A stretch of DNA of 23,699 nt from Acidobacteriaceae bacterium (GTDB lineage Bacteria; Acidobacteriota; Terriglobia; Terriglobales; Acidobacteriaceae): assembly GCA_031296355.1 (NCBI GenBank), contig JARLFX010000089.1, positions 1 to 23,699 of the forward strand, in the 5' to 3' direction. Shown here piece by piece: positions 15,180-23,628 of the stretch. A program made the translations under genes and the position numbers. The notes below the pieces were generated by a model. The model made no database searches. It worked only from the letters and a program-made list of their open reading frames with translations, and was not told the origin of the DNA. How positions within the stretch are numbered: position 1 is the stretch's first letter; each line of letters begins with the position of its first letter.

Positions 15180-16490
15180 ATGCACATTTCACCATTATTC
15201 CGGGCCCTTCGTACTTTGCTTGTGCTGCTGCTTCTCGCTGGCGCAATGCCGCAATCCCACGCTTACTCCGTGCTTACGCACGAAGAAGTGGTGGATCTCA
15301 TGTGGGCATCCAACATTGTCCCCCTGCTGAAGCAGCGTTTCCCGCAAGCGACAGACGATGACATCCGCCGCGCCCACGCCTACGCCTACGGCGGCAGCGT
15401 CATCCAGGACATTGGCTACTACCCCTGGGGCAGCCACTATTTTTCTGACCTGCTCCACTACGTCCGCACCGGCGACTTCGTCTCCGCGCTCATCGCAGAC
15501 TCGACTGATATCGAGGAGTACGCCTTCGCCCTCGGTGCCCTCGCACACTACTGCGGAGACACCATCGGCCACCCCTACATCAACGAAGCCACGTCGGCGG
15601 AATATCCTAAGCTGCGCAAGCGCTACGGCAACATCGTTACCTATGAAGAAGATCCCGTCGCGCATCTTCGCACCGAGTTTGGTTTTGATGTGGTGCAGGT
15701 TGCGCACAACCGCTTCGCGTCCGATGCCTACCGCGATTTCATTGGCTTCCAGGTTGCCCGCCCGCTGCTGCACCGTGCGTTTCTTGAGACCTACGGCATC
15801 AAGATGGATGACGTGATGACCCACGAAGAGCTGGCCATTGGCAGCTACCGCCGTTCCGTCAGCCATCTCATCCCGCACATGACCAAGGTCGCGCTGGTTG
15901 CGTACGGTAAGCAGCTCAAGGCAGAAGATCCCAGCTTCGACCGCAAAAAATTCATCTACCGCATCAAGCGTTCTGAGTATCGCAAAGAGTTTGGCAAGGA
16001 ATACAAAGAGCCCGGCATCGGCTCGCGCCTGCTCGCCCTGCTCGTCATGATTGTGCCTAAGATCGGTCCCTTCCGCGCCCTCCGCCTCAGCCTGCCCAGC
16101 CCGCAGGAGGAGAATATCTATCTCAAGAGCGTCAATCTCACAGTGGATTGCTATCAGGCGCATCTGATGGAGTTGCAGCAGGCCTCAGCCGTCCGCTACG
16201 GCCCTCCGCTTCCTGACATGGACCTCGACACCGGCAAGCCGACGGCAGCAGGGGAGTACCGCCTGGCAGACTACGCTTACGCCAAGCTGTTGGAGCAGGT
16301 AACTGAGCCCACTGATCCCGGCATTCCCATTGCGGTACATGACCAGGTGCTGGCTTTCTATGCCAATCCCTCCGCAAACAACGCCGTCATGAAGGATCCG
16401 GTAGAGTGGCGCGCAGTCCAGGAGGACCTGCTCCTGCTCCGAGCGGCAAAGCTCATTCCTCCTCCCGTCATACCCGCCTCCTTGCAGTAA
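15180..16490 (+). CDS. Secreted zinc-dependent phospholipase C-like protein
   Basis: The 436-residue protein starts with a signal peptide (LRTLLVLLLLAGAMPQSHA, cut before YS at about residue 29). The mature part begins like the zinc-dependent phospholipase C fold, with His/Asp ligands spread through the first 110 residues: H34 in LTHEEV, H66, D77 in IQDIGYYPWGSH, H86, H93, H123 in GALAHYCGDTIGHP, D127 and H131. The C-terminal 250 residues have no recognised domain, but they include a hydrophobic stretch at about 280-295 (LLALLVMIVPKIG) that may touch the membrane. Family members cleave phospholipids or are of unknown function; a lipase activity here is an inference. It probably acts in the periplasm or outside the cell. 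It starts 42 bp after the amidohydrolase gene and may be co-transcribed. Confidence 0.78.
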   Translation: MHISPLFRALRTLLVLLLLAGAMPQSHAYSVLTHEEVVDLMWASNIVPLLKQRFPQATDDDIRRAHAYAYGGSVIQDIGYYPWGSHYFSDLLHYVRTGDFVSALIADSTDIEEYAFALGALAHYCGDTIGHPYINEATSAEYPKLRKRYGNIVTYEEDPVAHLRTEFGFDVVQVAHNRFASDAYRDFIGFQVARPLLHRAFLETYGIKMDDVMTHEELAIGSYRRSVSHLIPHMTKVALVAYGKQLKAEDPSFDRKKFIYRIKRSEYRKEFGKEYKEPGIGSRLLALLVMIVPKIGPFRALRLSLPSPQEENIYLKSVNLTVDCYQAHLMELQQASAVRYGPPLPDMDLDTGKPTAAGEYRLADYAYAKLLEQVTEPTDPGIPIAVHDQVLAFYANPSANNAVMKDPVEWRAVQEDLLLLRAAKLIPPPVIPASLQ

Positions 16491-16661
16491 GTGCTTGCTT
16501 CCATTGCTTTCACGTGCGATTAATCGGTGTTTTCACCGCTACCTGCTAAACTAGTTAAAGAGCCGCACGTGTGTAAGCACATCTGCGCAATTCTGCGGCC
16601 CACGCGAACCTACTCGCCGTGTGCGCAGCACCAAAACCCAAGAGAACAGGAACTGAACGCA

Positions 16662-18494
16662 TTGAGCAATTCTCCGACCGCCCAGGCCATTCGCAACATC
16701 GCCATCATCGCCCACGTCGATCACGGCAAGACCACGCTGGTCGACGCCATGCTCCGTCAGAGCGGTACCTTCCGCGCCAATGAGGCGGTTGCCGAGCGCG
16801 TGATGGACTCCAACGACCTCGAGCGCGAGCGCGGCATCACCATTCTTGCCAAGAACACCGCCATCCAGTTCCACGACTCCAAGATCAACATCGTGGACAC
16901 CCCCGGTCACGCCGATTTCGGCGGTGAAGTCGAGCGCGCCCTCAAGATGGTCGACGGTGTTGTCCTCCTGGTCGATGCCAGCGAAGGCCCCCTGCCGCAG
17001 ACCCGCTACGTGCTCTCCAAGGCCCTCGAAGCCAAGCTCACGCCCATCCTCGTCATCAACAAGATTGACCGCCCTGACGCGCGTCCCCAGGAAGTCCTGA
17101 ACGAGGTCTATGACCTCTTCATCGATCTCGATGCTGACGAAAGCATTCTCGACTTTCCCGTCATCTACACCAACGGCAAAGCCGGTACTGCCACACTCGA
17201 TCCTGCCGTGCCCGGAACCAACCTGCAGCCGCTCTTCAATGTGATTGAGAAGACCATTGCGCCCGCTACCGGCGATATTGACGGCCCACTGCAGATCCTC
17301 GTCACCAACCTTGACTACTCTGACTATCTCGGCCGCCTCGCCATCGCCCGCGTCTTCAACGGCAAGCTCAAGGCCGGCCAGGAGGTCAACGTCTCCAAGA
17401 CTGACGGCAGCCTGCAGGCGGTGAAGATCACCAAGCTCTTCACCTTCAACGGCCTCAAGCGCACCGATACTACGGAGACTGAGCTCGGCGATATCGTCGC
17501 CATCGCCGGCATCCCCGGCATCACCATCGGCGAGACCATCTGCGACCTGGAGAACCCCCAGCCGCTGCCGCTCATCCACATTGACGAGCCCACCATCGCC
17601 ATCCAGTTTTCGGTGAACAACTCGCCCTTCGCCGGACGCGAAGGCCAGTTCGTTACCTCGCGCAATATCAAGGACCGCCTGGAGAAGGAGCTGCTCACCA
17701 ACGTCTCCATTCGCGTGGAAGACACCGGCTCGCCAGACACCTTCAAGGTGCTTGGCCGCGGCGAACTCCAGCTCTCCGTGCTCATTGAAATGATGCGCCG
17801 TGAAGGCTTCGAGCTCCTCGTCTCGCGTCCCGAGATCGTCACCAAGCGCATCGACGGGCAGCTGATGGAGCCCAGCGAAATGCTCACCATCGACATCCCG
17901 GAAGCCTTTGTCGGCACGGTCATCGAACGCCTCGGACCCAGAAAGGGCGAGATGGTCAAGATGCACAACCACGGCTCAGGCCGCGTCCGTATGGAGTTCA
18001 AAGTTCCCAGCCGCGGCCTCATCGGCCTGCGCAACGAAATGCTGACGGAGACCCGCGGCACCATCGTGATGAACTCCATCGCCGCTGAATACATCCCCTA
18101 CCAGGGCGAAATTCCGCAGCGTCCCTCCGGCGCTCTCATCTCCGATCGCAACGGCGTCACCACCACCTACGCTCTCAACAGCACCCAGGAGCGCGGCGTC
18201 CTCTTCGTCGGCGACGGCACCGAGGTCTACGAAGGCATGATCGTGGGCGAGCACTCTCGCGACAACGATCTCGACGTCAACGCCGTCCGCGAAAAGAAGC
18301 TCACCAACATGCGTGCCTCCAGTGCAGACGAAGCCCTCCGCCTCGTCCCCTACAAGCTGCTCACACTGGAGCAATCCATTGAGTTCATTGCAGACGATGA
18401 ACTGGTAGAGGTCACGCCGAAGTCCCTGCGCATGCGCAAGCGCGTTCTGCAGGCCAACCGCCGCCCCAAGAAGAACCAGCCCGTCGACGCATAG
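16662..18494 (+). CDS. typA: Translational GTPase TypA/BipA
   Basis: This 610-residue GTPase is related to EF-G and binds ribosomes, helping 50S assembly and stress or cold adaptation. The GTP-binding motifs are complete: AHVDHGKTT (17-25), the switch region [22 protein letters not shown] and NKIDR. Domain II, the EF-G-like domain and the C-terminal TypA-specific part follow in normal order, and total length equals the family norm. The start is taken as TTG 16662, because [19 protein letters not shown] fits the family N-terminus and AGGA at 16648-16651 lies 10 nt before it. The frame is open upstream to 16527, but that would add 45 unlike residues. The gene ends in a strong terminator at 18543-18580. 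Confidence 0.95.
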   Translation: MSNSPTAQAIRNIAIIAHVDHGKTTLVDAMLRQSGTFRANEAVAERVMDSNDLERERGITILAKNTAIQFHDSKINIVDTPGHADFGGEVERALKMVDGVVLLVDASEGPLPQTRYVLSKALEAKLTPILVINKIDRPDARPQEVLNEVYDLFIDLDADESILDFPVIYTNGKAGTATLDPAVPGTNLQPLFNVIEKTIAPATGDIDGPLQILVTNLDYSDYLGRLAIARVFNGKLKAGQEVNVSKTDGSLQAVKITKLFTFNGLKRTDTTETELGDIVAIAGIPGITIGETICDLENPQPLPLIHIDEPTIAIQFSVNNSPFAGREGQFVTSRNIKDRLEKELLTNVSIRVEDTGSPDTFKVLGRGELQLSVLIEMMRREGFELLVSRPEIVTKRIDGQLMEPSEMLTIDIPEAFVGTVIERLGPRKGEMVKMHNHGSGRVRMEFKVPSRGLIGLRNEMLTETRGTIVMNSIAAEYIPYQGEIPQRPSGALISDRNGVTTTYALNSTQERGVLFVGDGTEVYEGMIVGEHSRDNDLDVNAVREKKLTNMRASSADEALRLVPYKLLTLEQSIEFIADDELVEVTPKSLRMRKRVLQANRRPKKNQPVDA

Positions 18495-18502
18495 GCATTT
18501 GC

Positions 18503-18530
18503 TTGTCATCCTGAGCGCAGCGAAGGATCT
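18503..18530 (+). repeat. Short palindromic interspersed repeat, copy A
   Basis: The 28-bp element begins TTGTCATCC, has AGCG CAGCG in the middle and ends GGATCT. It can fold with ATCCT / AGGAT as outer stem. It lies between the typA stop codon and the typA terminator. A second copy is at 18624-18653. I recognise similar GTCATCC...GGAT elements as common between genes in acidobacterial genomes. Confidence 0.6.
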
Positions 18531-18542
18531 CAGTATTTTCTC

Positions 18543-18580
18543 AAACACCCCGCATCCATCAAGATGCGGGGTGTTTTGTT
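18543..18580 (+). terminator. Rho-independent terminator of typA
   Basis: ACACCCCGCATC (18545-18556) and GATGCGGGGTGT (18563-18574) form a perfect 12-bp stem, extended by AA/TT, with a 6-nt loop (CATCAA). It is followed by TTTTGTTT. Confidence 0.93.
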
Positions 18581-18623
18581 TAATCTGTCTTCCCACCTCT
18601 GTTAGTGACCCTACCGTGATTGT

Positions 18624-18653
18624 TTGTCATCCCGTAGCGTAGCGGAGGGATCT
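18624..18653 (+). repeat. Short palindromic interspersed repeat, copy B
   Basis: This 30-bp relative of the element at 18503-18530 has the same TTGTCATCC start and GGATCT end. Here the stem reads ATCCC / GGGAT, so both sides changed and pairing is kept, and the centre is a tandem TAGCG TAGCG. A GC hairpin (CGCGC AAA GCGCG, 18670-18682) follows and may belong to a longer version of the same repeat. Confidence 0.6.
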
Positions 18654-18730
18654 GCCTCTCGTCTCTCGGCGCGCAAAGCGCGTTCTTCGCCGTGCGCGTA
18701 GCACCCATGAGATACTTTCCCTAGACCACG

Positions 18731-19075
18731 ATGCCATTTCAGCCCCATCGGCATACCGCGCCAGAAGCTCTTCCCCCCGCCACCACCCTGCGCGAAGCGG
18801 AACCTGAACCTGCATCTGTTCGCGTCGCCCCGGTCTGGCTGCAACGCCTCTCGCTCGTTATCCTGGTTATCTTTTGTCTCTACCTGGGCGCAATGGTCGC
18901 TGTCCTGCCCTGGTGGCGCCGCGTGTGGGAGACCAATCCCATCGTGCTCAACCATCCCCAGATCGGCGTCTGGCTGCGCAACGGAGCCGTTCGCGGCGTG
19001 CTCACCGGCATCGGCCTGCTGGACATCTGGATTGGCATCTCTGAAGCTATTCACTACCGTGACTATCGAGGATAA
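18731..19075 (+). CDS. Small membrane protein of unknown function, coupled to the LOG-family gene
   Basis: The 114-residue protein has a Pro/Ala-rich cytoplasmic N-terminus (about 1-33), a long hydrophobic segment (LSLVILVIFCLYLGAMVAVL, about 40-59), a WWRRVWE turn, and a second hydrophobic region (GVLTGIGLLDIWIGIS, about 89-104) ending in HYRDYRG. It is therefore probably a two-pass inner-membrane protein. I do not recognise a named family. The stop codon (19073-19075) lies 4 bp before the likely TTG start of the LOG-family gene and overlaps its ribosome binding site region, so translation is probably coupled. No ribosome binding site is visible before its own ATG; GATACT about 15 bp upstream could be a -10 box. 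Confidence 0.7.
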   Translation: MPFQPHRHTAPEALPPATTLREAEPEPASVRVAPVWLQRLSLVILVIFCLYLGAMVAVLPWWRRVWETNPIVLNHPQIGVWLRNGAVRGVLTGIGLLDIWIGISEAIHYRDYRG

Positions 19076-19079
19076 GTCT

Positions 19080-20051
19080 TTGCCGGAACGCCCGCCGAAC
19101 ACCCCGCCCGAACATCTCCCCATCGCCCCGCTCGCCTACGAGAACGACGACTTCCTCAACTCGCACGACGGCCGCATCGTCCGCATCCTCGCCGAATATA
19201 CTGAGCCGCTCGCCCGCTTCCGCCGCGAACGCATTGAAGACACCGTCGTCTTCTTCGGCTCTGCGCGCTTCCGCGCCCTCAATGTCGCCAAGGCTGAGCT
19301 GCAGTTACTGGAGAACACCGGCGCATCCGCAGCCGCGCCTGACCACGAGCAGCCCGCTGCCCCCGGTGAAATCGCCAGCGAACTCAAGATGCATCGCGCC
19401 GAAGCAGCCGTGGAGATGGCGCGCTACTACGAAGACGCCCGCAAGCTCGCCGGCATGCTTTCCACCTGGGCAGCTACGTTGGAAGGGCCCCGCCATCGCT
19501 TCGTCGTCACCAGCGGCGGCGGTCCCGGCATCATGGAAGCCGCCAACCGCGGCGCCTTCGAAGCCGGTTGCAAGACCATCGGCCTCAACATTGCGCTTCC
19601 ATTCGAGCAGGAGCCCAACCGCTACATCACGCCCGACCTCAACTTCCAGTTCCACTACTTCTTCATGCGCAAGTTCTGGTTCGCCTACCTTGCCAAGGCC
19701 CTGGTGGTCTTTCCCGGCGGCTTCGGCACGCTCGACGAAATGTTCGAGCTCCTCACCCTCACGCAGACCAAGAAGGTTGCGAACAAGATCACCGTCGTCA
19801 TCTACGGCAGCAATTACTGGAACTCTGTGTTGAACCTCGATACCCTGGTCGATAAAGGCGCTATCGCACCCAAAGATCGCGAACTCTTCCAGTTTGCGGA
19901 TACACCGGAGCAGGCCTTCGCCATCCTGCAGGAGGGTCTCCGGCGCGATCATCTCAAGCTGCGGGCGAAAGAGACGCCACCGCCACCTGTCGAGCGCGCT
20001 CCCAGCGACCAGGATCTCCTCGGCCCAGACATCGCGAAGACCAGCCGCTGA
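19080..20051 (+). CDS. LOG-family (TIGR00730) nucleoside 5'-monophosphate phosphoribohydrolase-like protein
   Basis: The family has a lysine-decarboxylase-like Rossmann fold and releases bases such as cytokinins or purines from nucleoside 5'-monophosphates. From TTG 19080 the protein has 323 residues, longer than simple LOG proteins (about 190) and like the extended bacterial group. VVFFGSARF (57-64) begins the fold, an inserted helical segment with an Ala/Pro-rich stretch runs from about 75 to 135, then come SGGGPGIMEAANRG (145-158) and PGGFGTLDEMFE (212-223), the phosphate-binding and catalytic signature. TTG was chosen because GAGG at 19068-19071 lies 8 nt before it; an in-frame GTG at 19059 would overlap the upstream gene. 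The actual substrate is unknown. Confidence 0.86.
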   Translation: MPERPPNTPPEHLPIAPLAYENDDFLNSHDGRIVRILAEYTEPLARFRRERIEDTVVFFGSARFRALNVAKAELQLLENTGASAAAPDHEQPAAPGEIASELKMHRAEAAVEMARYYEDARKLAGMLSTWAATLEGPRHRFVVTSGGGPGIMEAANRGAFEAGCKTIGLNIALPFEQEPNRYITPDLNFQFHYFFMRKFWFAYLAKALVVFPGGFGTLDEMFELLTLTQTKKVANKITVVIYGSNYWNSVLNLDTLVDKGAIAPKDRELFQFADTPEQAFAILQEGLRRDHLKLRAKETPPPPVERAPSDQDLLGPDIAKTSR

Positions 20052-20070
20052 TTCCATCGGTATTCAATGC

Positions 20071-20107
20071 AAAGAGGCGAGCCCGAAGGCTCGCCTCTTT
20101 TGTTTCC
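20071..20107. terminator. Bidirectional terminator between LOG-family gene and porin gene
   Basis: AAAGAGGCGAGCC (20071-20083) and GGCTCGCCTCTTT (20088-20100) form a perfect 13-bp stem. The 4-nt loop is CGAA on the plus strand and TTCG, a stable tetraloop, on the minus strand. The plus strand continues TGTTT. The two flanking genes converge, so it can end both transcripts. Confidence 0.9.
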
Positions 20108-20127
20108 CCTGCAAGCAGGGAAGTGAT

Positions 20128-21414
20128 TTACCGCTTCGGTCCGAAGAAGGCGACCACACCGAACTCCAGCGTCGACTGCGCCTTGACTGTACGGCTCAGA
20201 CCCTTCTGGAAGAAGTTGTTGTCGGTTGCATCGCGGCGGTACTCAAGGCGTGCCAGCAAGCCGGCTGCCATCTTGTACTCACCCGTGATCGTGAACTCAT
20301 CCAGGCTGGCCTTCGGCGTGCCTGTGATGCTTCCGGATTCGTCTGCAATATATTCATAGCGGCCAGAGAAAGCGACCGTACCGGTTGCCTGGTAACGGGC
20401 CTCGAGTGCGATACCCTGCTGATGCGACAGGGTCGTGGTGTACCACACACTGGGGCAGGCTATGGCGCAATGGGGGCCGTAGACGACGTTCCGGTTCTGC
20501 AGGTAGTCGTAGTTGATGTAGCCGCTCCACTTGGCATTTGGAGTCAGCGTCAGGGTGGTGTCGATCAGGTTGCGGTAGCCCTTATCGGTGCCGCTGTTTT
20601 CCGGTCCAACGTAGTAGTTCAGGTACCACGCGTACTTTGCCTTGGTGTACACGTTGGTCAGGCCGATGGTCTTGCCTGCGTTGTTGTCGGTCACATTGTT
20701 CCAGCCGTTCACGATCTGAACGCCGACCGTATCAGCCTTCGTCACCGGCATCGAGGTGCGCAGACCCATGTGGTAGTAGGGAAGCATGTAGACGAACATC
20801 AGCGAACGCGAGTAGTTCGGGTTGTTCATCGTTTCGATCACTTCGGCGCCTGCCGAGGTCACGAATTCACCGAAGTCAGCCTCGAAGCCCTTGCCCTTGG
20901 TCGGCTTCCATGCAACGTATGCCTGCTCAAGATGCAGATTGTTGCCAGAATCGCAGGCGGTGCCGCTGATGCAGCTCGTCACGCCAGTGCCGAATTCGGA
21001 GAACGCCTTGCCGAAGCCCAGGTCAACCTGGAATCCGATCGGATCAGGCGAGTGCGCCATCGACAACTTCACCATGTTCAGGCTGAAAGAGTTGGCGTCA
21101 AAATCAAAGTTACGCAGCTGGTTGGTTGCCGGATTCGGGTGGTTGGCATTGAAGCTGTAGTACCCATCGACCAAACCGCTGAAGTCGATCGGGCCAACGC
21201 TCCAGGTCGGCGCTGCGGCCGGTGCCGGGGCTGGTGCCGGTGTTGCCGGCGGAGTCGCTGCATCCTGCGCCGGGGCTGCTACTGCCGTGTCGGCGCTGCT
21301 GGAGATGGTGGTCGCTGCGGTGGTGGCGGCATGCAGGGTCGCTGCATGGAAGGTTGTACAGAGAGCGAAAGTTGCTACGGCTAGGTACTTCTGTGCCTTT
21401 TGGAAAGCTGGCAT
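20128..21414 (-). CDS. Outer-membrane beta-barrel porin, OmpL-like (BBP2 family)
   Basis: The 428-residue protein starts with a signal peptide (cut at about 29 after LHA) and an Ala/Pro-rich linker (about 48-70). A barrel region of alternating short beta strands follows, from GPIDFSGLVDGYYSFN to the end (VKAQSTLEFGVVAFFGPKR). The pattern, with GYYSFN near the start, the long strand MVKLSMAHSPDPIGFQVDLGFG and GLRTSMPVTKADTVGVQIVNGW, fits putative beta-barrel porin-2 proteins. The start is supported by AAAGGA 8 nt upstream. It is divergent from an ammonium transporter and P-II gene, which suggests a role in letting ammonium or another nitrogen source cross the outer membrane; this is inferred from position only. 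A 9-bp inverted repeat lies 68 bp upstream of its start. Confidence 0.83.
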   Translation of the reverse strand: MPAFQKAQKYLAVATFALCTTFHAATLHAATTAATTISSSADTAVAAPAQDAATPPATPAPAPAPAAAPTWSVGPIDFSGLVDGYYSFNANHPNPATNQLRNFDFDANSFSLNMVKLSMAHSPDPIGFQVDLGFGKAFSEFGTGVTSCISGTACDSGNNLHLEQAYVAWKPTKGKGFEADFGEFVTSAGAEVIETMNNPNYSRSLMFVYMLPYYHMGLRTSMPVTKADTVGVQIVNGWNNVTDNNAGKTIGLTNVYTKAKYAWYLNYYVGPENSGTDKGYRNLIDTTLTLTPNAKWSGYINYDYLQNRNVVYGPHCAIACPSVWYTTTLSHQQGIALEARYQATGTVAFSGRYEYIADESGSITGTPKASLDEFTITGEYKMAAGLLARLEYRRDATDNNFFQKGLSRTVKAQSTLEFGVVAFFGPKR

Positions 21415-21974
21415 TATTCAGGTCCTTTCAAAGTAATGGTTCTTATCACTGGCGGGATACGGCCTGTTCGGCCGATACTGCGCGGAAGTTTCCCCTCCAT
21501 GAATATTGGGTAAACTTCCGACTGCAAATTCGTGGCTTGCACTTTGTATACACGGTGGGAAGGCCGTTCTTTCGCGAATCAACGCAACTAATGGCTGATA
21601 TCAAGAAAACTGATTGCCCGGCTTCCCCAGCACGCAGTTCCGCCGCTATGTTTTGGTTGTAAGTTGAAGGTTTTCAATGTGATAAGCAATATTAGCACAT
21701 CGGTATGGAAGGTGTCTTTATGCCATCTTTATGTCTGAATTCTGGCAAATTTGTGCTCTGCGAACTCTAATCCGCATATTTTCTTATATCGCCCATAAAA
21801 GTTGGCTCTATCGGTTCAATCAGGTGGGTGGACGATGTAGGGTACACCTACCACGCAAAGTTTATTCATTCGGCCAGAGGCCTTGTAGTTGGCTTTGGCT
21901 GTTTGAAACGTAACCATGGCCCAGCGCCAGTAGCGGCTTCAACAACAATTCAAAAAACCAAGGAGCTTACCCGA
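21415..21974. other. Divergent regulatory region between porin and ammonium transporter genes
   Basis: These 560 bases contain no gene I can support. They hold an inverted repeat at 21483-21520 (listed separately) and a small GTAGG/CCTAC hairpin at 21837-21851. The transporter's ribosome binding site, AAGGAG, is at 21960-21965. A sigma-54-like GG...GC pair at 21744-21756 has the wrong spacing. The frame upstream of the transporter is open from 21828, but the residues look unlike the family. Confidence 0.45.
21483..21520. promoter_or_regulatory. Inverted repeat, candidate operator in the porin promoter region
   Basis: CGGAAGTTT (21483-21491) and AAACTTCCG (21512-21520) are perfect 9-bp arms, 20 bp apart. 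On the minus strand the segment between the arms contains TATTCA, which with TTGCAG just upstream of the first arm would make a weak promoter with a 16-bp spacer. The repeat would then straddle the -10 region of the porin gene. Promoter assignment is tentative. Confidence 0.4.
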
Positions 21975-23546
21975 ATGACTCCCGCATTTCCTTCAGGACC
22001 AAAATTGTCATTGTCGCAAAAGATCACACGGCTAGGCCATCGCCTGCAGCAGCCGCAGTGGCGCCGTTATGGCTACCTGCTTGCCGCTGGTAAGGCTGTT
22101 GGCATTGCCGGCGTTCTCGCCGTCATCGTCTTCGCCAAGCATGTCTTCTTCGCCAATGTGCTCGCCGCTGACGCCACCCCGGCTAACCCCGCGTACGTCA
22201 ACCCCATCAATACCGCCTGGACGCTGGTTGCAGCCTTCCTCGTCTTCGGCATGCAGGTCGGCTTCACCATGCTGGAGGCAGGCTTCTGTCGCTCCCGCGA
22301 AACCGTCAACGTGCTGATGGAATGTATAGTTGATACCTGCCTTTGCGGCATTCTCTTCTACGCCATCGGGTTCGCCTTCATGTTCTCCCACGGTAACGGC
22401 TTCATCGGCTATCACTGGTTCTTCCTCCAGGGTGCTCCGGATACCTACGAGACCTCGGGCGTCGCCTTCCTCGCCTTCTGGATCTTCCAGTTTGCCTTCG
22501 CCGATACCTGCTCCACCATCACCTCCGGCGCCATGATCGGCCGCACCGGCTTCGTCGGCGACCTGCTCTACTCCGTCGGCGTCTCCGGCTTCATCTATCC
22601 CATCATCGGTCACTGGGCATGGGGTCCGGATGGCTTCCTCGCTCTCATGGGCGCACCCGGAGGCTTCCTCCCCACCCTCGGCACCGGCTTCCATGATTTC
22701 GCCGGTTCCACCGTGGTGCACACCATCGGCGGCTTCGTCGCCCTGGCTGGTTCCATCGTCCTCGGACCACGCCTCGGCCGTACCTTCAAACGTGATGGCG
22801 GCGGACCCATGCTGCCCCACGATCTCACCATCGCAGCTTCCGGCGGCCTGCTCCTCTGGTTTGGCTGGTACGGATTCAACCCCGGTTCCACACTCTCCGC
22901 GATGGACTTCATCGGCATTGGCCGCGTTGCTGCCAATACCACCCTCGCAGCCTGCGCTGCTGGACTCACGGCCATGATTGCGGCTTACATCCCCTCCAAA
23001 AAGTGGGACGTCAGTTTCACAGTCAACGGCTTCCTGGCCGGCCTGGTTGCCATCACCTGCCCCTGCTACTGGGTCAGCCCCACTGGCGCCATCCTCCTCG
23101 GCGCTGTCGCCGGCGTGGTCGTCTACCTTGGCGTTGAGCTCCTTGAGTACCTCCGTATCGACGATCCCATCGGCGCAGTTCCGGTCCATGGCATCTGCGG
23201 TATCTGGGGCACGCTGTCGCTCGGCTTCTTCGCCTGCGGCAAGTATGGCGCCACTGGTCCTCTGGCTGCTGACAACACAGCTCCTCTCGCTGGCGTCTTC
23301 TACCACGGTGGCTTCACCCTGCTGAAGGCTCAGTTCATCGGCAGCGCGATCATCACGCTTGCTACCTTCTCCGTCTCTCTTCTGCTCATGTGGCTGGTGA
23401 ATCTCACCGGTACCCTGCGCGTCAGCAAGGAAGGCGAGCTCTACGGTCTGGACCTGCACGAGCACGGTATTGCCGCTTACCCGGAATACGTGATCTCATC
23501 GCTCGGTGCCCCGGCCGGTGCGCCTGCAGAGACGGTAGGACGCTAA
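21975..23546 (+). CDS. amt: Ammonium transporter (Amt family)
   Basis: The 523-residue inner-membrane channel moves ammonium into the cell, usually as a trimer. The pore residues are present: D241 and H249 in HDFAGSTVVHTIGG, and the second pore His H405 in VHGICGIWGTL. The early signature QVGFTMLEAGFCR (94-106) is also clear. The N-terminus has about 60 residues before the Amt core with a basic stretch (QQPQWRRYG) and a hydrophobic segment ending LAADA, probably a signal-like extra helix. The cytoplasmic tail ends GELYGLDLHEHGIAAYPEY, the conserved region that contacts P-II proteins in known Amt complexes. The start at 21975 is supported by AAGGAG 9 nt upstream. A P-II gene follows 82 bp downstream, separated by a hairpin. 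Confidence 0.95.
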   Translation: MTPAFPSGPKLSLSQKITRLGHRLQQPQWRRYGYLLAAGKAVGIAGVLAVIVFAKHVFFANVLAADATPANPAYVNPINTAWTLVAAFLVFGMQVGFTMLEAGFCRSRETVNVLMECIVDTCLCGILFYAIGFAFMFSHGNGFIGYHWFFLQGAPDTYETSGVAFLAFWIFQFAFADTCSTITSGAMIGRTGFVGDLLYSVGVSGFIYPIIGHWAWGPDGFLALMGAPGGFLPTLGTGFHDFAGSTVVHTIGGFVALAGSIVLGPRLGRTFKRDGGGPMLPHDLTIAASGGLLLWFGWYGFNPGSTLSAMDFIGIGRVAANTTLAACAAGLTAMIAAYIPSKKWDVSFTVNGFLAGLVAITCPCYWVSPTGAILLGAVAGVVVYLGVELLEYLRIDDPIGAVPVHGICGIWGTLSLGFFACGKYGATGPLAADNTAPLAGVFYHGGFTLLKAQFIGSAIITLATFSVSLLLMWLVNLTGTLRVSKEGELYGLDLHEHGIAAYPEYVISSLGAPAGAPAETVGR

Positions 23547-23567
23547 CTGCTCGCATCATGTAATGTA

Positions 23568-23591
23568 GCCGGGGAGGAGCATCTCCCCGGC
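23568..23591 (+). other. GC-rich hairpin between amt and the P-II gene
   Basis: GCCGGGGAG (23568-23576) and CTCCCCGGC (23583-23591) form a perfect 9-bp stem with a 6-nt loop, 22 bp after the amt stop. No T run follows (GCCCACCC), so complete termination is unlikely. It could lower read-through into the P-II gene or protect the amt message. Confidence 0.45.
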
Positions 23592-23628
23592 GCCCACCCA
23601 CATTGATGGCCCACAAGCGAGGTTAATG

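Noticed and set aside
16551..17972. Long minus-strand open frame opposite typA
   Set aside because: It mirrors the codon pattern of typA, has no recognisable domain and no ribosome binding site; it is a shadow of the GC-rich coding strand.
21744..21756. Possible sigma-54 promoter (GG...GC) before the ammonium transporter
   Set aside because: Only 9 bases separate GG and GC; the -24/-12 promoter needs 10, and the flanking consensus is poor.
22032..23465. Long minus-strand open frame opposite the ammonium transporter
   Set aside because: Glu/Asp/Gly-rich composition is the expected antisense reading of a membrane protein gene; no family resemblance.
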